From positions 1 to 64,000 of the forward strand of contig JAILON010000007.1 in NCBI GenBank assembly GCA_024690865.1: a stretch of 64,000 nucleotides of DNA, written 5' to 3'. A program made the translations under genes and the position numbers. This stretch comes from Treponema sp. Its GTDB lineage: Bacteria; Spirochaetota; Spirochaetia; Treponematales; Treponemataceae. The notes under the pieces were generated by a model that was not told where the DNA came from, made no database searches, and saw only the letters and a list, made by a program, of their open reading frames with translations. Below, piece after piece: positions 8,089-17,471 of this stretch (position 1 is its first letter; each line of letters begins with the position of its first letter).

Positions 8089-9855
8089 ATGAATCGTAGG
8101 ATTATAGAGGCTCTTTTCCTAGTTTTCTCCTGCATCCTCTTTCTGGGGGCCAGTTTTTTCATAACCGACAGGTTCATTGCCTCCTCTTCCCCCCTTGGCA
8201 TGAATGGCGAGCGGTTCGTGGCGATGAATGCCCAGTCCGCGAAGGGCAAGATTACAAAACCCGACAAGAATTCTTCTCTATACTACCGCTTTACGGCCAA
8301 CCAGAAGGTGCACCTGAAGCAGGAGGTGAAGTCCAACGGCGGCATTTCGCTCGTGGCCGATATAAAGACGATCGACGGCAAGTATGACGAGTTTGCGAAG
8401 GTCCTGCCGTTCCAGTTTGGATTCCTGTATGACAAATCCTCTTCGTCAGGTGATGCGGTTGCGCCAAGCAGCAACTTCGTGTCCGGTGACTACCTCATGT
8501 TTGACAGGACGGGAATCTCCTCCTTCCGAATCTCCATAAGCGTGGGGACCGATGATGTGGTTCCTGCGGGATTCTTCCTGCATTCGGCCCACCCCTGCCA
8601 GATAGAGGAGGTTTCCTTTGAGCATGTGATGGTCGGCTGGGACTTTTCCGGTCCCGTGCCCCTCTACGCCTTCAGCGACCGGGGCGGAACCATAGACATA
8701 CTGGAGGGGGCCTCTGCAGATTTCACGGATGTTGAAAAGCTCTTCAACAGGACGCTGCTTCCAAAGATAACGGTCAAGTTCGCACCTGCCGACGACATCG
8801 GGACTTGGCAGAAGCAGAAGACGCTGGTGGCCCATTACGGTGGAGAGGAGATTTCCATCAGGCGCAATAAGAAGAACAATGTCATGACGCTGCAGCTGGC
8901 GGCGTTTTCCAAGCCGTGGGACAGGCTGGTATTCGACTCCAGTGACCAGGTCCAGGCAATCCTCCTTGAGGCAAACGAGCCCAAGTTGGGAGGGGGAACG
9001 GATGCCGGGGCGGTGTATCCCTTTGTGACGGACCTGGGCATGATCATGGGCTGGCCCAGGAACAGCTGGCGCGGGCAGGACTATGAGCTGTTCGAGTGGG
9101 AGGAGGTTCCCCACGTCCTTTTCTTTGACTTTGCCAACTACAAGGTGCAGGGCGACTATCTGACGCGGCTGGCCTATTTTGCGGAGAAGACCGGATACCG
9201 GGGGACTTTGGTGAGCGACGAGTTCATCAAGGACCACCACGGCTACAATGCGCACGACTACAAGGCCAAGGACATGGCGGCCTTCTATACGGAGGCGTCG
9301 TTGCAGGAGTTCCCCCTCAATGAAAGCGAACTGCGCCTGCGGGACATTTTGATTGCCAACGGCATCATACTGGATGCGGGGAATGGAACGTACACGCCGG
9401 GGGTAGGGGCAATCGTTTCGTTTGCCCAAGAGTCTGCCCATTACCTGCGCTGGCAGTTCATGGCCCATGAGAGCTGGCACGGCATATACTTTACCTCACC
9501 CGAATTCCGGGCCGAAGTTGACAGGGTGTACAACAGTTTTGACCGGAAGAGCTTGGAATTCATACAGGTGTTCTGGGAGACCCAACCGGGCTTGAACTAC
9601 GACAGGACGGATGATTACCTGATGCGCAATGAGCTGATGGCCTACATCATGCAGCAGTCGCTTTCCAGGGTAGGGCAGTATTTCGTGGGCCTTGCCCAGC
9701 GCGATTCTGTGAGGCAGATTGAAGGGGACCTTGCCGCTTACATTCGGAATACGGGTGCCTCTGCCTTCATAGACGCCGGTGGCGAGCTGAACCAGTGGGC
9801 CTTCGACAACTACGGCTTTGCAGCCGGCCGGGTGAATTTGATTTACCGGGAATAA
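8089..9855 (+). CDS. Exported protein with HExxH zinc-protease motif
   Basis: 588 residues. An N-terminal hydrophobic segment (residues 5-24) acts as signal or anchor, followed by a long beta-rich ectodomain. Residues 460-464 are HESWH, a gluzincin-type HExxH, and a downstream Glu515 in NELMAY is a plausible third zinc ligand. The surrounding context (FMAHESWHGIYF) supports a real metallopeptidase site, but the protein fits no peptidase family I can name. No clear Shine-Dalgarno precedes the 8089 start; it is kept because the signal segment begins there. Divergent from the 7604-8086 gene. Confidence 0.75.
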   Translation: MNRRIIEALFLVFSCILFLGASFFITDRFIASSSPLGMNGERFVAMNAQSAKGKITKPDKNSSLYYRFTANQKVHLKQEVKSNGGISLVADIKTIDGKYDEFAKVLPFQFGFLYDKSSSSGDAVAPSSNFVSGDYLMFDRTGISSFRISISVGTDDVVPAGFFLHSAHPCQIEEVSFEHVMVGWDFSGPVPLYAFSDRGGTIDILEGASADFTDVEKLFNRTLLPKITVKFAPADDIGTWQKQKTLVAHYGGEEISIRRNKKNNVMTLQLAAFSKPWDRLVFDSSDQVQAILLEANEPKLGGGTDAGAVYPFVTDLGMIMGWPRNSWRGQDYELFEWEEVPHVLFFDFANYKVQGDYLTRLAYFAEKTGYRGTLVSDEFIKDHHGYNAHDYKAKDMAAFYTEASLQEFPLNESELRLRDILIANGIILDAGNGTYTPGVGAIVSFAQESAHYLRWQFMAHESWHGIYFTSPEFRAEVDRVYNSFDRKSLEFIQVFWETQPGLNYDRTDDYLMRNELMAYIMQQSLSRVGQYFVGLAQRDSVRQIEGDLAAYIRNTGASAFIDAGGELNQWAFDNYGFAAGRVNLIYRE

Positions 9856-9902
9856 AATCCTGCAAAAAATAAAAATCCTCCACAGATAACTAGTATAGAT
9901 GG

Positions 9903-9954
9903 GTCAGTTCCAAAACGTCCTCGCGGCTATGTCGCCGTGGACTTTTGCAGCTGG
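9903..9954. repeat. Dispersed palindromic repeat copy
   Basis: About 50 bp: GTCAGTTCCAAAACGTCC ... GTCGCCGTGG ... ACTTTTGCAGCTGGC, with complementary ends. Lies between two exported-protein genes. Confidence 0.75.
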
Positions 9955-9981
9955 CTCAGATGAATTCCTGTGGAGGTTCTG

Positions 9982-11082
9982 ATGAAAAGGCCTTTTCTTT
10001 TGTGCCGTGTCTTGGGCGCCGTCTTTATTTCGGCTGTGGAGCTGCTTTTGCTTTCTGTGGGGCCAATTTCCTGCAGCATGGCGGGGAGCGATGACTCTGC
10101 TCTGTCTTTCCATGTTGCAAGTCCCGGATCCACCGGTGGGGCGGCCCTCAAGGTACAAAGTTCTTCCCCGCCCGTGTTGCGTTCCTTCCTTGTGGATTCT
10201 TCGTCCGGTATGACCCTCGAATTTGACAAGCTTGTTTCCATAACGGACGCAAGCCTCTGTCCGTCGGACGGGGGAACTCCCGTTGCCGTCTCCTGCGATG
10301 AAGGGGAGGGCGGTATGTCGGTCCGGCTCCGTTTTTCCAGTGAAACAAAGATAGGTGTCGCGTACGATTTGAAGGCCGTTGCCCATGACGCTGACGGAAA
10401 CACCCTGGGCTTTTCCGTCAGCTTTGACGGATACAATGCGAACCTGCCGGACCTAGTTTTGTGTGAGGTGCGGAATGCCTATTCGTCCAAGGCGAACAAG
10501 TATGAGTTTGTCAGGCTGTATTGTTCCAAGGCCGGAAACCTGAGCGGCCTGGAGCTTTTGAGCGCGGGCGATGGCGAGGCGAAGTCCTTTGTGTTTCCTG
10601 CGGTCGAAGTTTCGGAGGGGGAGTATGTCTGTGTCCACCTGCGCAAGATGAAGGACGAGGACGGTGCATGGAAGCAGCAGGGGATGACGGATGAAGATTG
10701 CGGTGATATCCGTGCATCCACGGCCGTGGACTCTTCCGACGACACCTGGGATTTCTGGCAGGACAACCAGAAGAGTCGCCTGTCCCCATCAGATATCGTG
10801 ATGCTTCGGAACCGTACGGACGGCAGGGTTGTTGATGCGTTCCTGTTCCGCGATCCCAAGAAGGAGGCTGCGGATTGGGACGGCAAGTATGCTTCCTTCC
10901 TGAAGGCGGTGGAGCAGAGCGGACGCTGGCTGGACGGGGAGGGGAATGTTTCGACGGAATTTGAAAGTGCATTTGTCGCGGAAGGAATCACCAGTTCCGC
11001 CGTGACGCGGACGATGCGGCGGCGGAAGCTGGACGCAGGGCCAAGTTCCGCCGCAGACTGGTGCGTGGAAAAAACAAAATAG
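9982..11082 (+). CDS. Putative lipoprotein with lamin-tail-like domain
   Basis: 366 residues. The signal peptide ends in SVGPISC, a relaxed spirochaete-type lipobox with Cys near residue 31. A segment around residues 150-260 (LPDLVLCEVRN ... YEFVRLYCSK ... GEYVCVHL) resembles the lamin-tail (LTD) fold seen in bacterial surface proteins; this is a pattern judgement. Start at 9982 behind GGAGG with five bases of spacing; the frame is open to 9970 but lacks a site. It converges with clpB, with only 24 bp between stops. Confidence 0.75.
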   Translation: MKRPFLLCRVLGAVFISAVELLLLSVGPISCSMAGSDDSALSFHVASPGSTGGAALKVQSSSPPVLRSFLVDSSSGMTLEFDKLVSITDASLCPSDGGTPVAVSCDEGEGGMSVRLRFSSETKIGVAYDLKAVAHDADGNTLGFSVSFDGYNANLPDLVLCEVRNAYSSKANKYEFVRLYCSKAGNLSGLELLSAGDGEAKSFVFPAVEVSEGEYVCVHLRKMKDEDGAWKQQGMTDEDCGDIRASTAVDSSDDTWDFWQDNQKSRLSPSDIVMLRNRTDGRVVDAFLFRDPKKEAADWDGKYASFLKAVEQSGRWLDGEGNVSTEFESAFVAEGITSSAVTRTMRRRKLDAGPSSAADWCVEKTK

Positions 11083-11106
11083 CCGCCGGGATGTGGAGGC
11101 GGTCCG

Positions 11107-13728
11107 CTAGCGGAATACGACGGACCGGCCGTCCGCATCCACCGTGATCGTAGAGTTCTCCCCGAAGTTTCCGGCGAGCAGGGCCTTGGACAGCGGGTTT
11201 TCCACGTAGTTCTGGATGGCCCGCTTGACCGGGCGTGCTCCGAACGCCGGGTCGTAGCCCAGGTCGGCGATGAGGTCGAGCGCGGCGGGGGTGAACTCGA
11301 TACGGATCCTCCGGTCCGCAAGCCGCGACGACAGGCGGTCCAGCTGGAGCTTGACGATGCCCTTGACGTGCTCCTTGCCCAGTCGGTTGAACATGACCGT
11401 TTCGTCTATCCTGTTCAGGAACTCCGGCTTGAAGTGCTGCTTCAAAAGCGTGTCGATCTGCTGCATGAGCTTGGCGTTGCTGTCGTCTGGATCAGCGCCG
11501 TCAGCGTCGGCTCCTGCCGCCTCCAAGATGAGCTCGGACCCCAGGTTGCTCGTCATGATGATTATCGTATTCTTGAAGTCCACGACCCGGCCCTGTCCGT
11601 CGGTCAGGCGGCCGTCGTCCAGCACCTGCAGGAAGACGTTGAACACGTCGGGATGGGCTTTTTCCACCTCGTCAAAGAGGACGACGGAGTAGGGACGGCG
11701 CCGTACGGCTTCGGTCAGCTGCCCGCCCTCGTCATAGCCCACGTATCCTGGCGGTGCACCGATCAGGCGGGAGACGGAGTGCTTCTCCATGTACTCGGAC
11801 ATGTCGATCCTGGTCAAGGCCTTCTCGTCGTTGAACAAAAAGTCGGCGAGGGTCTTGGCGAGCTCCGTCTTGCCCACGCCGGTCGGCCCGATGAAGAGGA
11901 AGGTGCCGAGCGGCTTGTTGGGGTCGGAAAGTCCTGCCCTGTTGCGGCGGATTGCGTCCGCGACGGCCTGCACGGCGGTGTCCTGCCCGATGACTCGCTT
12001 GTGCAGCACCTCCTCCAGTTCCAGGTACTTCTGCTTCTCGCCGCTCATCATCTTGGCGACCGGGATGCCCGTCCAGTTGGACACGACGCGGGCAATGTCC
12101 TCTTCCGTCACCTCCTTGCGGAGCAGGCTCTTTCGCTCCTCGCTCATCTCTCCCCCGGCCTCCGCCGCGCCGGAATTGTTCTGCTCCTCCGCAATCGCCT
12201 TTTCCAGCTGGGGGATGACCGAATACTTGAGCTCGGCGGCCTTGTTGAAATTGCCCTCCCGGGTATATTTCTCCATGTCGAACTTCGCCTTCTCCAGCTC
12301 CTCCTTGGAGTGGCGGCTGCCTTCGATGGCCTGCTTCTCGTTCTGCCACTGGAGCTTCATGGAATCGCGCTCGGACGTAAGTTCAGCAAGCTCTTTCTCC
12401 AGCTTGGCAAGCCGCTCCATGCTCGGCGCATCGTCCTCCTTGGAAAGCGACTGCTTCTCTATCTGCAGTTGAAGCAGCTTGCGCTCCAGGCGGTCCAGCT
12501 CCACGGGCTGGCTTTCTATCTCCATCTTGAGCCGGCTCGCCGCCTCGTCCACAAGGTCTATCGCCTTGTCGGGCATGAAGCGGTTGGTGATGTAGCGGTT
12601 TGAAAGTGTCGCGGCGGCGACTAGGGCCTCGTCGTTTATCTTTACCCCGTGGTGTATCTCGTACTTGTCGCGCAGGCCGCGCAGGATTGCGATCGTCGCC
12701 TCCACGTCAGGCTCCGCGCAGTAGACCTGCTGGAAGCGTCGCTCCAAGGCTGCGTCCTTTTCTATATACTTGCGGTATTCGTCCAGCGTCGTCGCGCCGA
12801 TGACGTGCAGCTCCCCGCGCGACAGGGCGGGCTTGAGCAGGTTGGACGCGTCCATGCTGCCCTCCGCCGCGCCCGCGCCGACAATCGTGTGCAGCTCGTC
12901 GATGAAGAGGATTATCTGCCCCTCGCTCTTGACGATTTCGGTTATGACGGCCTTGAGCCGTTCCTCGAACTCCCCGCGGAACTTTGCCCCGGCGACCAGT
13001 TGCCCCATGTCCAGGGCGAGCAGCCGCTTGTTCTTGAGGCTTTCCGGCACGTCGCCTGACGCGATGCGGCGGGCAAGCCCCTCCACGATTGCGGTCTTGC
13101 CCACGCCCGGCTCCCCGATGAGGACGGGGTTGTTCTTGGTGCGGCGGGAGAGCACCTGCATGACCCGGCGGATTTCCTCGTCGCGCCCGATCACGGGATC
13201 TATCTTGTCCAGCCTTGCCCGCGCGGTCAGGTCGGTGCAGTACTTCTCCAGCGACCGCATCTTGGCCTCGGGGTCCTGGCTGTCCACGGTCTGGTTGCCG
13301 CGCACGGCCCTGAGCGCCTCCAGCGTCGCCTTCCTGTCGCAGCCGTGCGACCGGAGCATGCCGCCAGTCTTGTCCTTGGCTTCCGTCATCGCGAGGAAGA
13401 GGTGCTCGGTGGAAAGGTAGAGGTCCTTGAGCGATGCCATCTCCTTTTCCGCGAGGGCGAGCGTCCGCTGTGCCTCGCTTGAGAGGGTCATCTGGGTGTT
13501 TCCCGAAACCGTCGGGTACTGGTCTATCAGCTTCTCAAGCTCCGAGAGCAGGATCTCCGGCTGTACGCCGATCCGCTCGACGAGCGGGGAAATGATTCCG
13601 TCCTTCTGGCGGAGCATGGCGGTCAGCAGGTGCTCGTTGCCTATCTCGCTGGAGCTTTTCTGCATGGCGAGGTTGCTCGCCTCCTGTATCGCGTCCTGGG
13701 TCTTGAGCGTCATCTGGTCATAGTTCAT
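11107..13728 (-). CDS. clpB: ATP-dependent disaggregase ClpB
   Basis: 873 residues, full length. Order: Clp N-domain (1-145), AAA+ domain 1 with Walker A GEPGVGKT at 205-212, a coiled-coil middle domain (about 410-530) that separates ClpB from ClpA/C, then AAA+ domain 2 with GPTGVGKT near residue 610 and the [30 protein letters not shown] signature. It works with DnaK to rescue aggregated proteins in the cytoplasm. Start at 13728 after AGGGAGGAC. Promoter and a hairpin-rich leader lie upstream. Confidence 0.98.
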   Translation of the reverse strand: MNYDQMTLKTQDAIQEASNLAMQKSSSEIGNEHLLTAMLRQKDGIISPLVERIGVQPEILLSELEKLIDQYPTVSGNTQMTLSSEAQRTLALAEKEMASLKDLYLSTEHLFLAMTEAKDKTGGMLRSHGCDRKATLEALRAVRGNQTVDSQDPEAKMRSLEKYCTDLTARARLDKIDPVIGRDEEIRRVMQVLSRRTKNNPVLIGEPGVGKTAIVEGLARRIASGDVPESLKNKRLLALDMGQLVAGAKFRGEFEERLKAVITEIVKSEGQIILFIDELHTIVGAGAAEGSMDASNLLKPALSRGELHVIGATTLDEYRKYIEKDAALERRFQQVYCAEPDVEATIAILRGLRDKYEIHHGVKINDEALVAAATLSNRYITNRFMPDKAIDLVDEAASRLKMEIESQPVELDRLERKLLQLQIEKQSLSKEDDAPSMERLAKLEKELAELTSERDSMKLQWQNEKQAIEGSRHSKEELEKAKFDMEKYTREGNFNKAAELKYSVIPQLEKAIAEEQNNSGAAEAGGEMSEERKSLLRKEVTEEDIARVVSNWTGIPVAKMMSGEKQKYLELEEVLHKRVIGQDTAVQAVADAIRRNRAGLSDPNKPLGTFLFIGPTGVGKTELAKTLADFLFNDEKALTRIDMSEYMEKHSVSRLIGAPPGYVGYDEGGQLTEAVRRRPYSVVLFDEVEKAHPDVFNVFLQVLDDGRLTDGQGRVVDFKNTIIIMTSNLGSELILEAAGADADGADPDDSNAKLMQQIDTLLKQHFKPEFLNRIDETVMFNRLGKEHVKGIVKLQLDRLSSRLADRRIRIEFTPAALDLIADLGYDPAFGARPVKRAIQNYVENPLSKALLAGNFGENSTITVDADGRSVVFR

Positions 13729-13744
13729 GTTCTGTCCTCCCTGT

Positions 13745-13824
13745 CTGAACCGCGGGGTTCAGGCGCGCGGAACCGTAGGCATTCGGTTCCCGCAAGTGAA
13801 TTTGGATGCCGTACGGCGGCATCC
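13745..13824 (-). promoter_or_regulatory. Structured 5' leader of clpB
   Basis: Three consecutive inverted repeats fall between the clpB promoter and its start: CTGAACC/GGTTCAG (13745-13762), GGAACCG/CGGTTCC (13769-13790) and GGATGCCG/CGGCATCC (13804-13824). None is a CIRCE element. The innermost hairpin abuts the ribosome site at 13735-13741. Thermosensing or repressor binding are both possible; neither is shown. Confidence 0.6.
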
Positions 13825-13836
13825 GTGCCTGCTTTG

Positions 13837-13865
13837 AATATATTGAAAATAACGGAGAAAGACAA
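13837..13865 (-). promoter_or_regulatory. clpB promoter
   Basis: Minus strand TTGTCT (13860-13865), 17-bp spacer, TATATT (13837-13842). Looks like a vegetative sigma promoter, not a heat-shock sigma-32 site. Confidence 0.6.
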
Positions 13866-13949
13866 AATTTCCCTGTAAATGGGGCGGGTTGGGAAAATCC
13901 GTCCGTGCCCACGACGCTACGCACTTGCTTGCGGCGTGTCCGTCACGCT

Positions 13950-14130
13950 CGTGACGCAGTTTTGTCACGCCCGTGACGCAGTTCAGTCACGCCCGTGACG
14001 CAGTTTTGTCACGCCCGTGACGCAGTTTTGTCACGCTCGTGCCCACGACGCTACGCACTTGCTTGCGGCGTGTCCGTCACGTCCGTGCCCACGACGCTAC
14101 GCACCTGCTTGCGTCGTGTCTGTCACGTCC
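13950..14130. repeat. Second 22-bp tandem array with CGTGAC palindrome
   Basis: Five units of period 22 with core GTCACGCCCGTGACGCAG run from about 13950 to 14040. They are followed by a longer duplicated block (GTGCCCACGACGCTACGCAC) seen at about 13909, 14040 and 14086. Same palindrome and period as the array at 3-200. The interval 13866-14147 has no supported gene. Confidence 0.9.
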
Positions 14131-14147
14131 GCTGTTGTCCTGCCCCT

Positions 14148-14176
14148 TTGACCTTTCCTTCCTCCAGTGCTATAAT
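14148..14176 (+). promoter_or_regulatory. Promoter of the small protein/YchJ operon
   Basis: TTGACC at 14148-14153, 17-bp spacer, perfect TATAAT at 14171-14176. Confidence 0.8.
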
Positions 14177-14266
14177 GCGTCCGTGGCAGCAGGTACGGGC
14201 GTCTTTTGGGGCTTTGGGCTGCCGTTCCATACATCACTTTTTAACATCATTTTACGAGGTGGGCTT

Positions 14267-14464
14267 ATGTATTACTATGCGGAAGAAAAGAAGAGCGGGA
14301 AGCCGGTGGACTTCAATTTCAACCCCACGAGCGAGACGGCGAAGGCCGTGTTCCATTCCAAGGAGGACCTGTTCTACTTTATGGATGTCGCCAGCCGCGA
14401 GAAGTTTGGCGCGGACAAGATTGACAGCGAGCGTGAGAAGTTCACCGTCAAGGAAACTGCATAA
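14267..14464 (+). CDS. Small hypothetical protein (65 aa)
   Basis: 65 residues, charged, starting MYYYAEEKKSGKPVDF, no membrane segment or known motif. Support comes from a consensus promoter 90 bp upstream, GAGGTGG before the start, and an 18-bp gap to the SEC-C gene, so the two are probably co-transcribed. The start at 14267 is preferred over the longer open frame, which runs through repeat DNA. Function unknown. Confidence 0.7.
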   Translation: MYYYAEEKKSGKPVDFNFNPTSETAKAVFHSKEDLFYFMDVASREKFGADKIDSEREKFTVKETA

Positions 14465-14482
14465 GGAGCTAAATAACGCATT

Positions 14483-14992
14483 ATGAGTGAAGAAAATACA
14501 GAGCTGTGTCCCTGCGGAAGCGGGAAGAAATATGCGGAGTGCTGCCAGCCCATCATAAAGGGTACGGTGAAGGCGGCAAACCCCGAGGCCCTGATGAGGG
14601 CACGGTATTCGGCCTATGTGAAGCAGGAGATTGATTTCATAATCAACAGCTGCGAGAAGGGCGAGAAGATTGCCGAGATAGACCGGAAGGCGACGGAGGA
14701 TTGGAGCCGCAATTCCACCTGGCATGGGCTGAAGATCCTCCGCACCGAAAAGGGCGGTCCTGACGATACGGAAGGAATCGTTGAATTTGAGTGCATCTAC
14801 ACCCAGAAGGGCATCCGCGACGTCCATCATGAAATCAGCGGCTTCCGGAAGATCAACGGCGAGTGGCTTTTCAGCGAAGGCGTGGTAAGGCCGACCACCG
14901 TGGTCCGCGAGGGCCGCAAGGTTGGCAGGAACGAACCCTGTCCCTGTGGGTCTGGCAAGAAGTACAAGAACTGCTGCGGCAAAAATGCCTAG
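14483..14992 (+). CDS. YchJ-like protein with two SEC-C motifs
   Basis: 169 residues. A SEC-C zinc motif sits at each end: [13 protein letters not shown] (residues 9-21) and [13 protein letters not shown] near the C-terminus. Between them is the NTF2-like YchJ domain ([19 protein letters not shown] ... WHGLKIL). SEC-C motifs bind zinc and often contact SecB-like or ribosomal partners; YchJ function is unknown. Start at 14483 behind AAGGAGC. Followed by an intrinsic terminator. Confidence 0.92.
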   Translation: MSEENTELCPCGSGKKYAECCQPIIKGTVKAANPEALMRARYSAYVKQEIDFIINSCEKGEKIAEIDRKATEDWSRNSTWHGLKILRTEKGGPDDTEGIVEFECIYTQKGIRDVHHEISGFRKINGEWLFSEGVVRPTTVVREGRKVGRNEPCPCGSGKKYKNCCGKNA

Positions 14993-15010
14993 TGGCTTTG
15001 GGTCCCTGGG

Positions 15011-15053
15011 CCAGTGCAAAAGACTGATTTTGTACTGGCGCGGGGCTTTTTTT
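15011..15053 (+). terminator. Intrinsic terminator after the YchJ-like gene
   Basis: CCAGTGCAAAA (15011-15021) pairs with TTTTGTACTGG (15028-15038), followed by GCGGGGC and seven T's. Confidence 0.8.
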
Positions 15054-15229
15054 ATGACGGCTGTATCCCGACATGTGCCGGCATCTTGACGCGGGAGGCC
15101 CGGAGAGCCTGCATTCCAGCCATCCTTCCGTTTTTCCGTCCTGTTCCCAATAAAAGCTTTTTTCCTTCAATAATCTGACATTTCTGACATTCCTGCATTT
15201 TTCCTGGAGATGTATAGGTAAAACACGGA

Positions 15230-15281
15230 GCCAGTTGCAAAAGTCCCTTGCGATGAAGCCGGGGGACTTCTTGAAACTGCC
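15230..15281. repeat. Dispersed palindromic repeat copy
   Basis: GCCAGTTGCAAAAGTCC ... GGGGGACTTCTTGAAACTGCC, complementary ends. Lies 20 bp before comM. Confidence 0.75.
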
Positions 15282-15301
15282 TCCATACATCGAGGATGAA
15301 C

Positions 15302-16879
15302 ATGCAAGTGTACAGTTTTTCACCTTTCGGCTACGAAGGGTCGCTCGTGAGCGTGGAAGTTGACTTACGGCGGGGAATTCCGGCTGTTGACATCGTGGGG
15401 CTGGCCGAGGGCGCCGTGAAGGAATCCAGGGAGCGGATGAGGAGCGCGATACGGAACTGCGGCTTTGAGTTCCCTCCGGAGCGGGTGCTCATAAGCCTGG
15501 CCCCCGCCGACCTCCGCAAGGAGGGGGCTGCGTTTGACCTGGCGGTTGCCCTTGCCGTCCTGTGCGAGAAGGATGTTGCCGACGGAAAGGGCACGTCGCT
15601 TTTGGACGGAAACATCCTGGTCATGGGCGAACTGGAGTTGAACGGAAGGGTACGGCCGCTGAAGGGCGTACATGCCGCCGTAAGTACGGCCCGTGACGGC
15701 GGGATACGGCGGGCTATTGTCCCCAAGGAAAATGCAGATGAGGCGCGCGAGATAGGGGGGATGGAGGTGTTCGGAGCCTCTTCGCTTGTGGATGCCTATG
15801 CGGCGCTCATGGACGGCAGCCGGTTCAGCGCAAAGCAGGACTGCGGCCATGGGGGCGGGCCCTCCTTTCCCTGCGATGAGGTGGGGGGCGTGCTCTTTCC
15901 CAAAGCTGATCCCGGCCTTGAGTTTGCCGACATACGGGGGCAGGATTTCTTCATCAGGGGCCTGCAGCTGGCGGCGGCAGGCGGGCACAACGTCATGGCC
16001 TTTGGGCCGCCCGGATGCGGAAAGACGCTGGCCATGCAGAAGTTCCCGGCCCTCCTTCCCCTGCTGGACCCGGAGGAGTCACGTCCCGTCACGCGGATCT
16101 ATTCCATTGCGGGGCTGCTGCCCACGGACAGCCCGCTGGTGCGCGATGCTCCGTTCAGGCAGCCCCACCAGACGGCCAGTATGGAGGGCATGTGCGGGGG
16201 CGGTCCGCGCCTGACGCCGGGGGAGATTTCCCTGGCCCACAACGGGGTCCTGTTCCTGGACGAGGCTGCGGAATTCAAGAGTTCCGTCCTGCAGATGCTC
16301 AGGGTGCCCTTGGAAAGCGGGTCCATCACCTTGAGCCGGGCGGGCAGGTCCACGGTCTTTCCTGCCTCCTTCCAGCTGCTCATTGCTACAAACCCCTGTC
16401 CCTGCGGGAATTTTGGTTCCAGGGAGAAGATATGCCTTTGTTCTGCAAACAGCGTGTCCCTGTACTGGAGGAAGTTTTCGGCCCCCCTGTTGGACCGCAT
16501 AGATATCCGCGTCCAGGTGGAAAAGCGGGAAGGAAATGCCGGCGGGAAGGATGACGGGGAACGGCTTACGACTGCGTTCCTGCGTCGGGGAATTGCGAAG
16601 GCCGTCCTGGTCCAACGGGAACGGCAGGGAAAGAAGAACGCACGGCTTTCTCCTGCGGAGCTGTCCGAATACTGCGTCCTGTCTGCGGAGGCAAAGGAGG
16701 CCCTTGAGTCTGCCAGCCTGCGTCATTCATTTTCGCCCCGGAGCGTTTCCAGCGTCGTGAAGCTTTCGCGGACCATTGCGGACATGAAGGGGGAGGGGAC
16801 CATAGGGCTGGAAAGCATGGAGGAGGCCCTTTCCTACCGGCGGGGCGGTGGGCTGGTGGAGGAGTTGGGGATGCTGTAG
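15302..16879 (+). CDS. comM: YifB/ComM family Mg-chelatase-like AAA ATPase
   Basis: 525 residues, full length. N-terminal ChlI-like domain (VDIVGLAEGAVKESRERMRSA; ILVMGELELNG), central AAA+ with Walker A GPPGCGKT and Walker B NGVLFLDEAAEF, then the ATNPCPCGNFG segment and Mg_chelatase_C. ComM drives branch migration during transformation in other bacteria. Start set at 15302 because GAGG (15292-15295) has correct spacing to it; an ATG at 15296 directly abuts that site. Stands alone, with no dprA neighbour. Confidence 0.94.
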   Translation: MQVYSFSPFGYEGSLVSVEVDLRRGIPAVDIVGLAEGAVKESRERMRSAIRNCGFEFPPERVLISLAPADLRKEGAAFDLAVALAVLCEKDVADGKGTSLLDGNILVMGELELNGRVRPLKGVHAAVSTARDGGIRRAIVPKENADEAREIGGMEVFGASSLVDAYAALMDGSRFSAKQDCGHGGGPSFPCDEVGGVLFPKADPGLEFADIRGQDFFIRGLQLAAAGGHNVMAFGPPGCGKTLAMQKFPALLPLLDPEESRPVTRIYSIAGLLPTDSPLVRDAPFRQPHQTASMEGMCGGGPRLTPGEISLAHNGVLFLDEAAEFKSSVLQMLRVPLESGSITLSRAGRSTVFPASFQLLIATNPCPCGNFGSREKICLCSANSVSLYWRKFSAPLLDRIDIRVQVEKREGNAGGKDDGERLTTAFLRRGIAKAVLVQRERQGKKNARLSPAELSEYCVLSAEAKEALESASLRHSFSPRSVSSVVKLSRTIADMKGEGTIGLESMEEALSYRRGGGLVEELGML

Positions 16880-17031
16880 GGCTGGCGGTCAGTGCTTTCG
16901 TGCGGTCTGGCTGGTATTTCTGGGCCGGATGCGGGGGGTGGAGCTTTCTTGTGTCTGGCAGTGGGTGCGTCTGGCGGGTATTTGTGCCGTGCGTCTGGCG
17001 GGGGAATCCGTGCAGGATGACGAAATAAAAA

Positions 17032-17053
17032 ATCCCGCACATCTGCGGGATTC
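17032..17053 (-). terminator. Terminator of tRNA-Leu
   Basis: ATCCCGC/GCGGGAT hairpin with a run of T's on the minus strand, about 15 bp beyond the 3' end of the tRNA. Confidence 0.8.
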
Positions 17054-17066
17054 CTTTGGGTTTCGT

Positions 17067-17149
17067 TACCGGCTCTGAGACTTGAACTCAGACACCATCG
17101 CTGGCAAAAGATTTTGAGTCTTTCGTGTCTACCATTCCACCAAGCCGGC
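17067..17149 (-). tRNA. tRNA-Leu (CAA)
   Basis: Minus strand. Acceptor arm GCCGGCT/AGCCGGT, anticodon loop CTCAAAA giving anticodon CAA, a long variable arm (GCCAGCGATGGTG) typical of leucine tRNAs, and T-arm GAGTTCAAGTCTC. CCA is not encoded. Coordinates include the discriminator base. Confidence 0.93.
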
Positions 17150-17162
17150 TCGTTATGAAATG

Positions 17163-17191
17163 ACTATAGCAGTTTTGAAAGTTTTTTTCAA
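17163..17191 (-). promoter_or_regulatory. tRNA-Leu promoter
   Basis: Minus strand TTGAAA (17186-17191), 17-bp spacer, TATAGT (17163-17168), about 14 bp from the tRNA 5' end. Confidence 0.75.
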
Positions 17192-17201
17192 GGGGGTAAT
17201 T

Positions 17202-17420
17202 ATGGAAGATGTAAAATATAGCGAAATTCAAAGGCAACTGAGGGACAGCGCCCGCAGGCAGGCGGTCATGTTGGGGACGAGCGGCGGAGAGCTTTTCTGC
17301 AATAGCCCGGAGCTGGAGGCCCCGCCCTATGGGGAAGAGCTGCCGCCCCCGGACTGCTGCGGGGACTGCCGGGCGGGATACGCCCGGGACTGCTTCCGCT
17401 GCCCCGGACAGCCGGCATGA
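17202..17420 (+). CDS. Small cysteine-rich hypothetical protein
   Basis: 72 residues: a helical N-terminus (MEDVKYSEIQRQLRDSARRQA), then a Pro/Gly/Cys-rich tail with Cys in CCGDC and DCFRC, a possible metal-binding cluster. GGGGG lies before the start at 17202; upstream in-frame codons overlap the tRNA-Leu promoter. No homology recognised; could be spurious. Confidence 0.5.
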   Translation: MEDVKYSEIQRQLRDSARRQAVMLGTSGGELFCNSPELEAPPYGEELPPPDCCGDCRAGYARDCFRCPGQPA

Positions 17421-17471
17421 CAGGAGGGACCATGTCGGCACGTTGGCCGTTATGGCCTGCGGGGCAATTTT

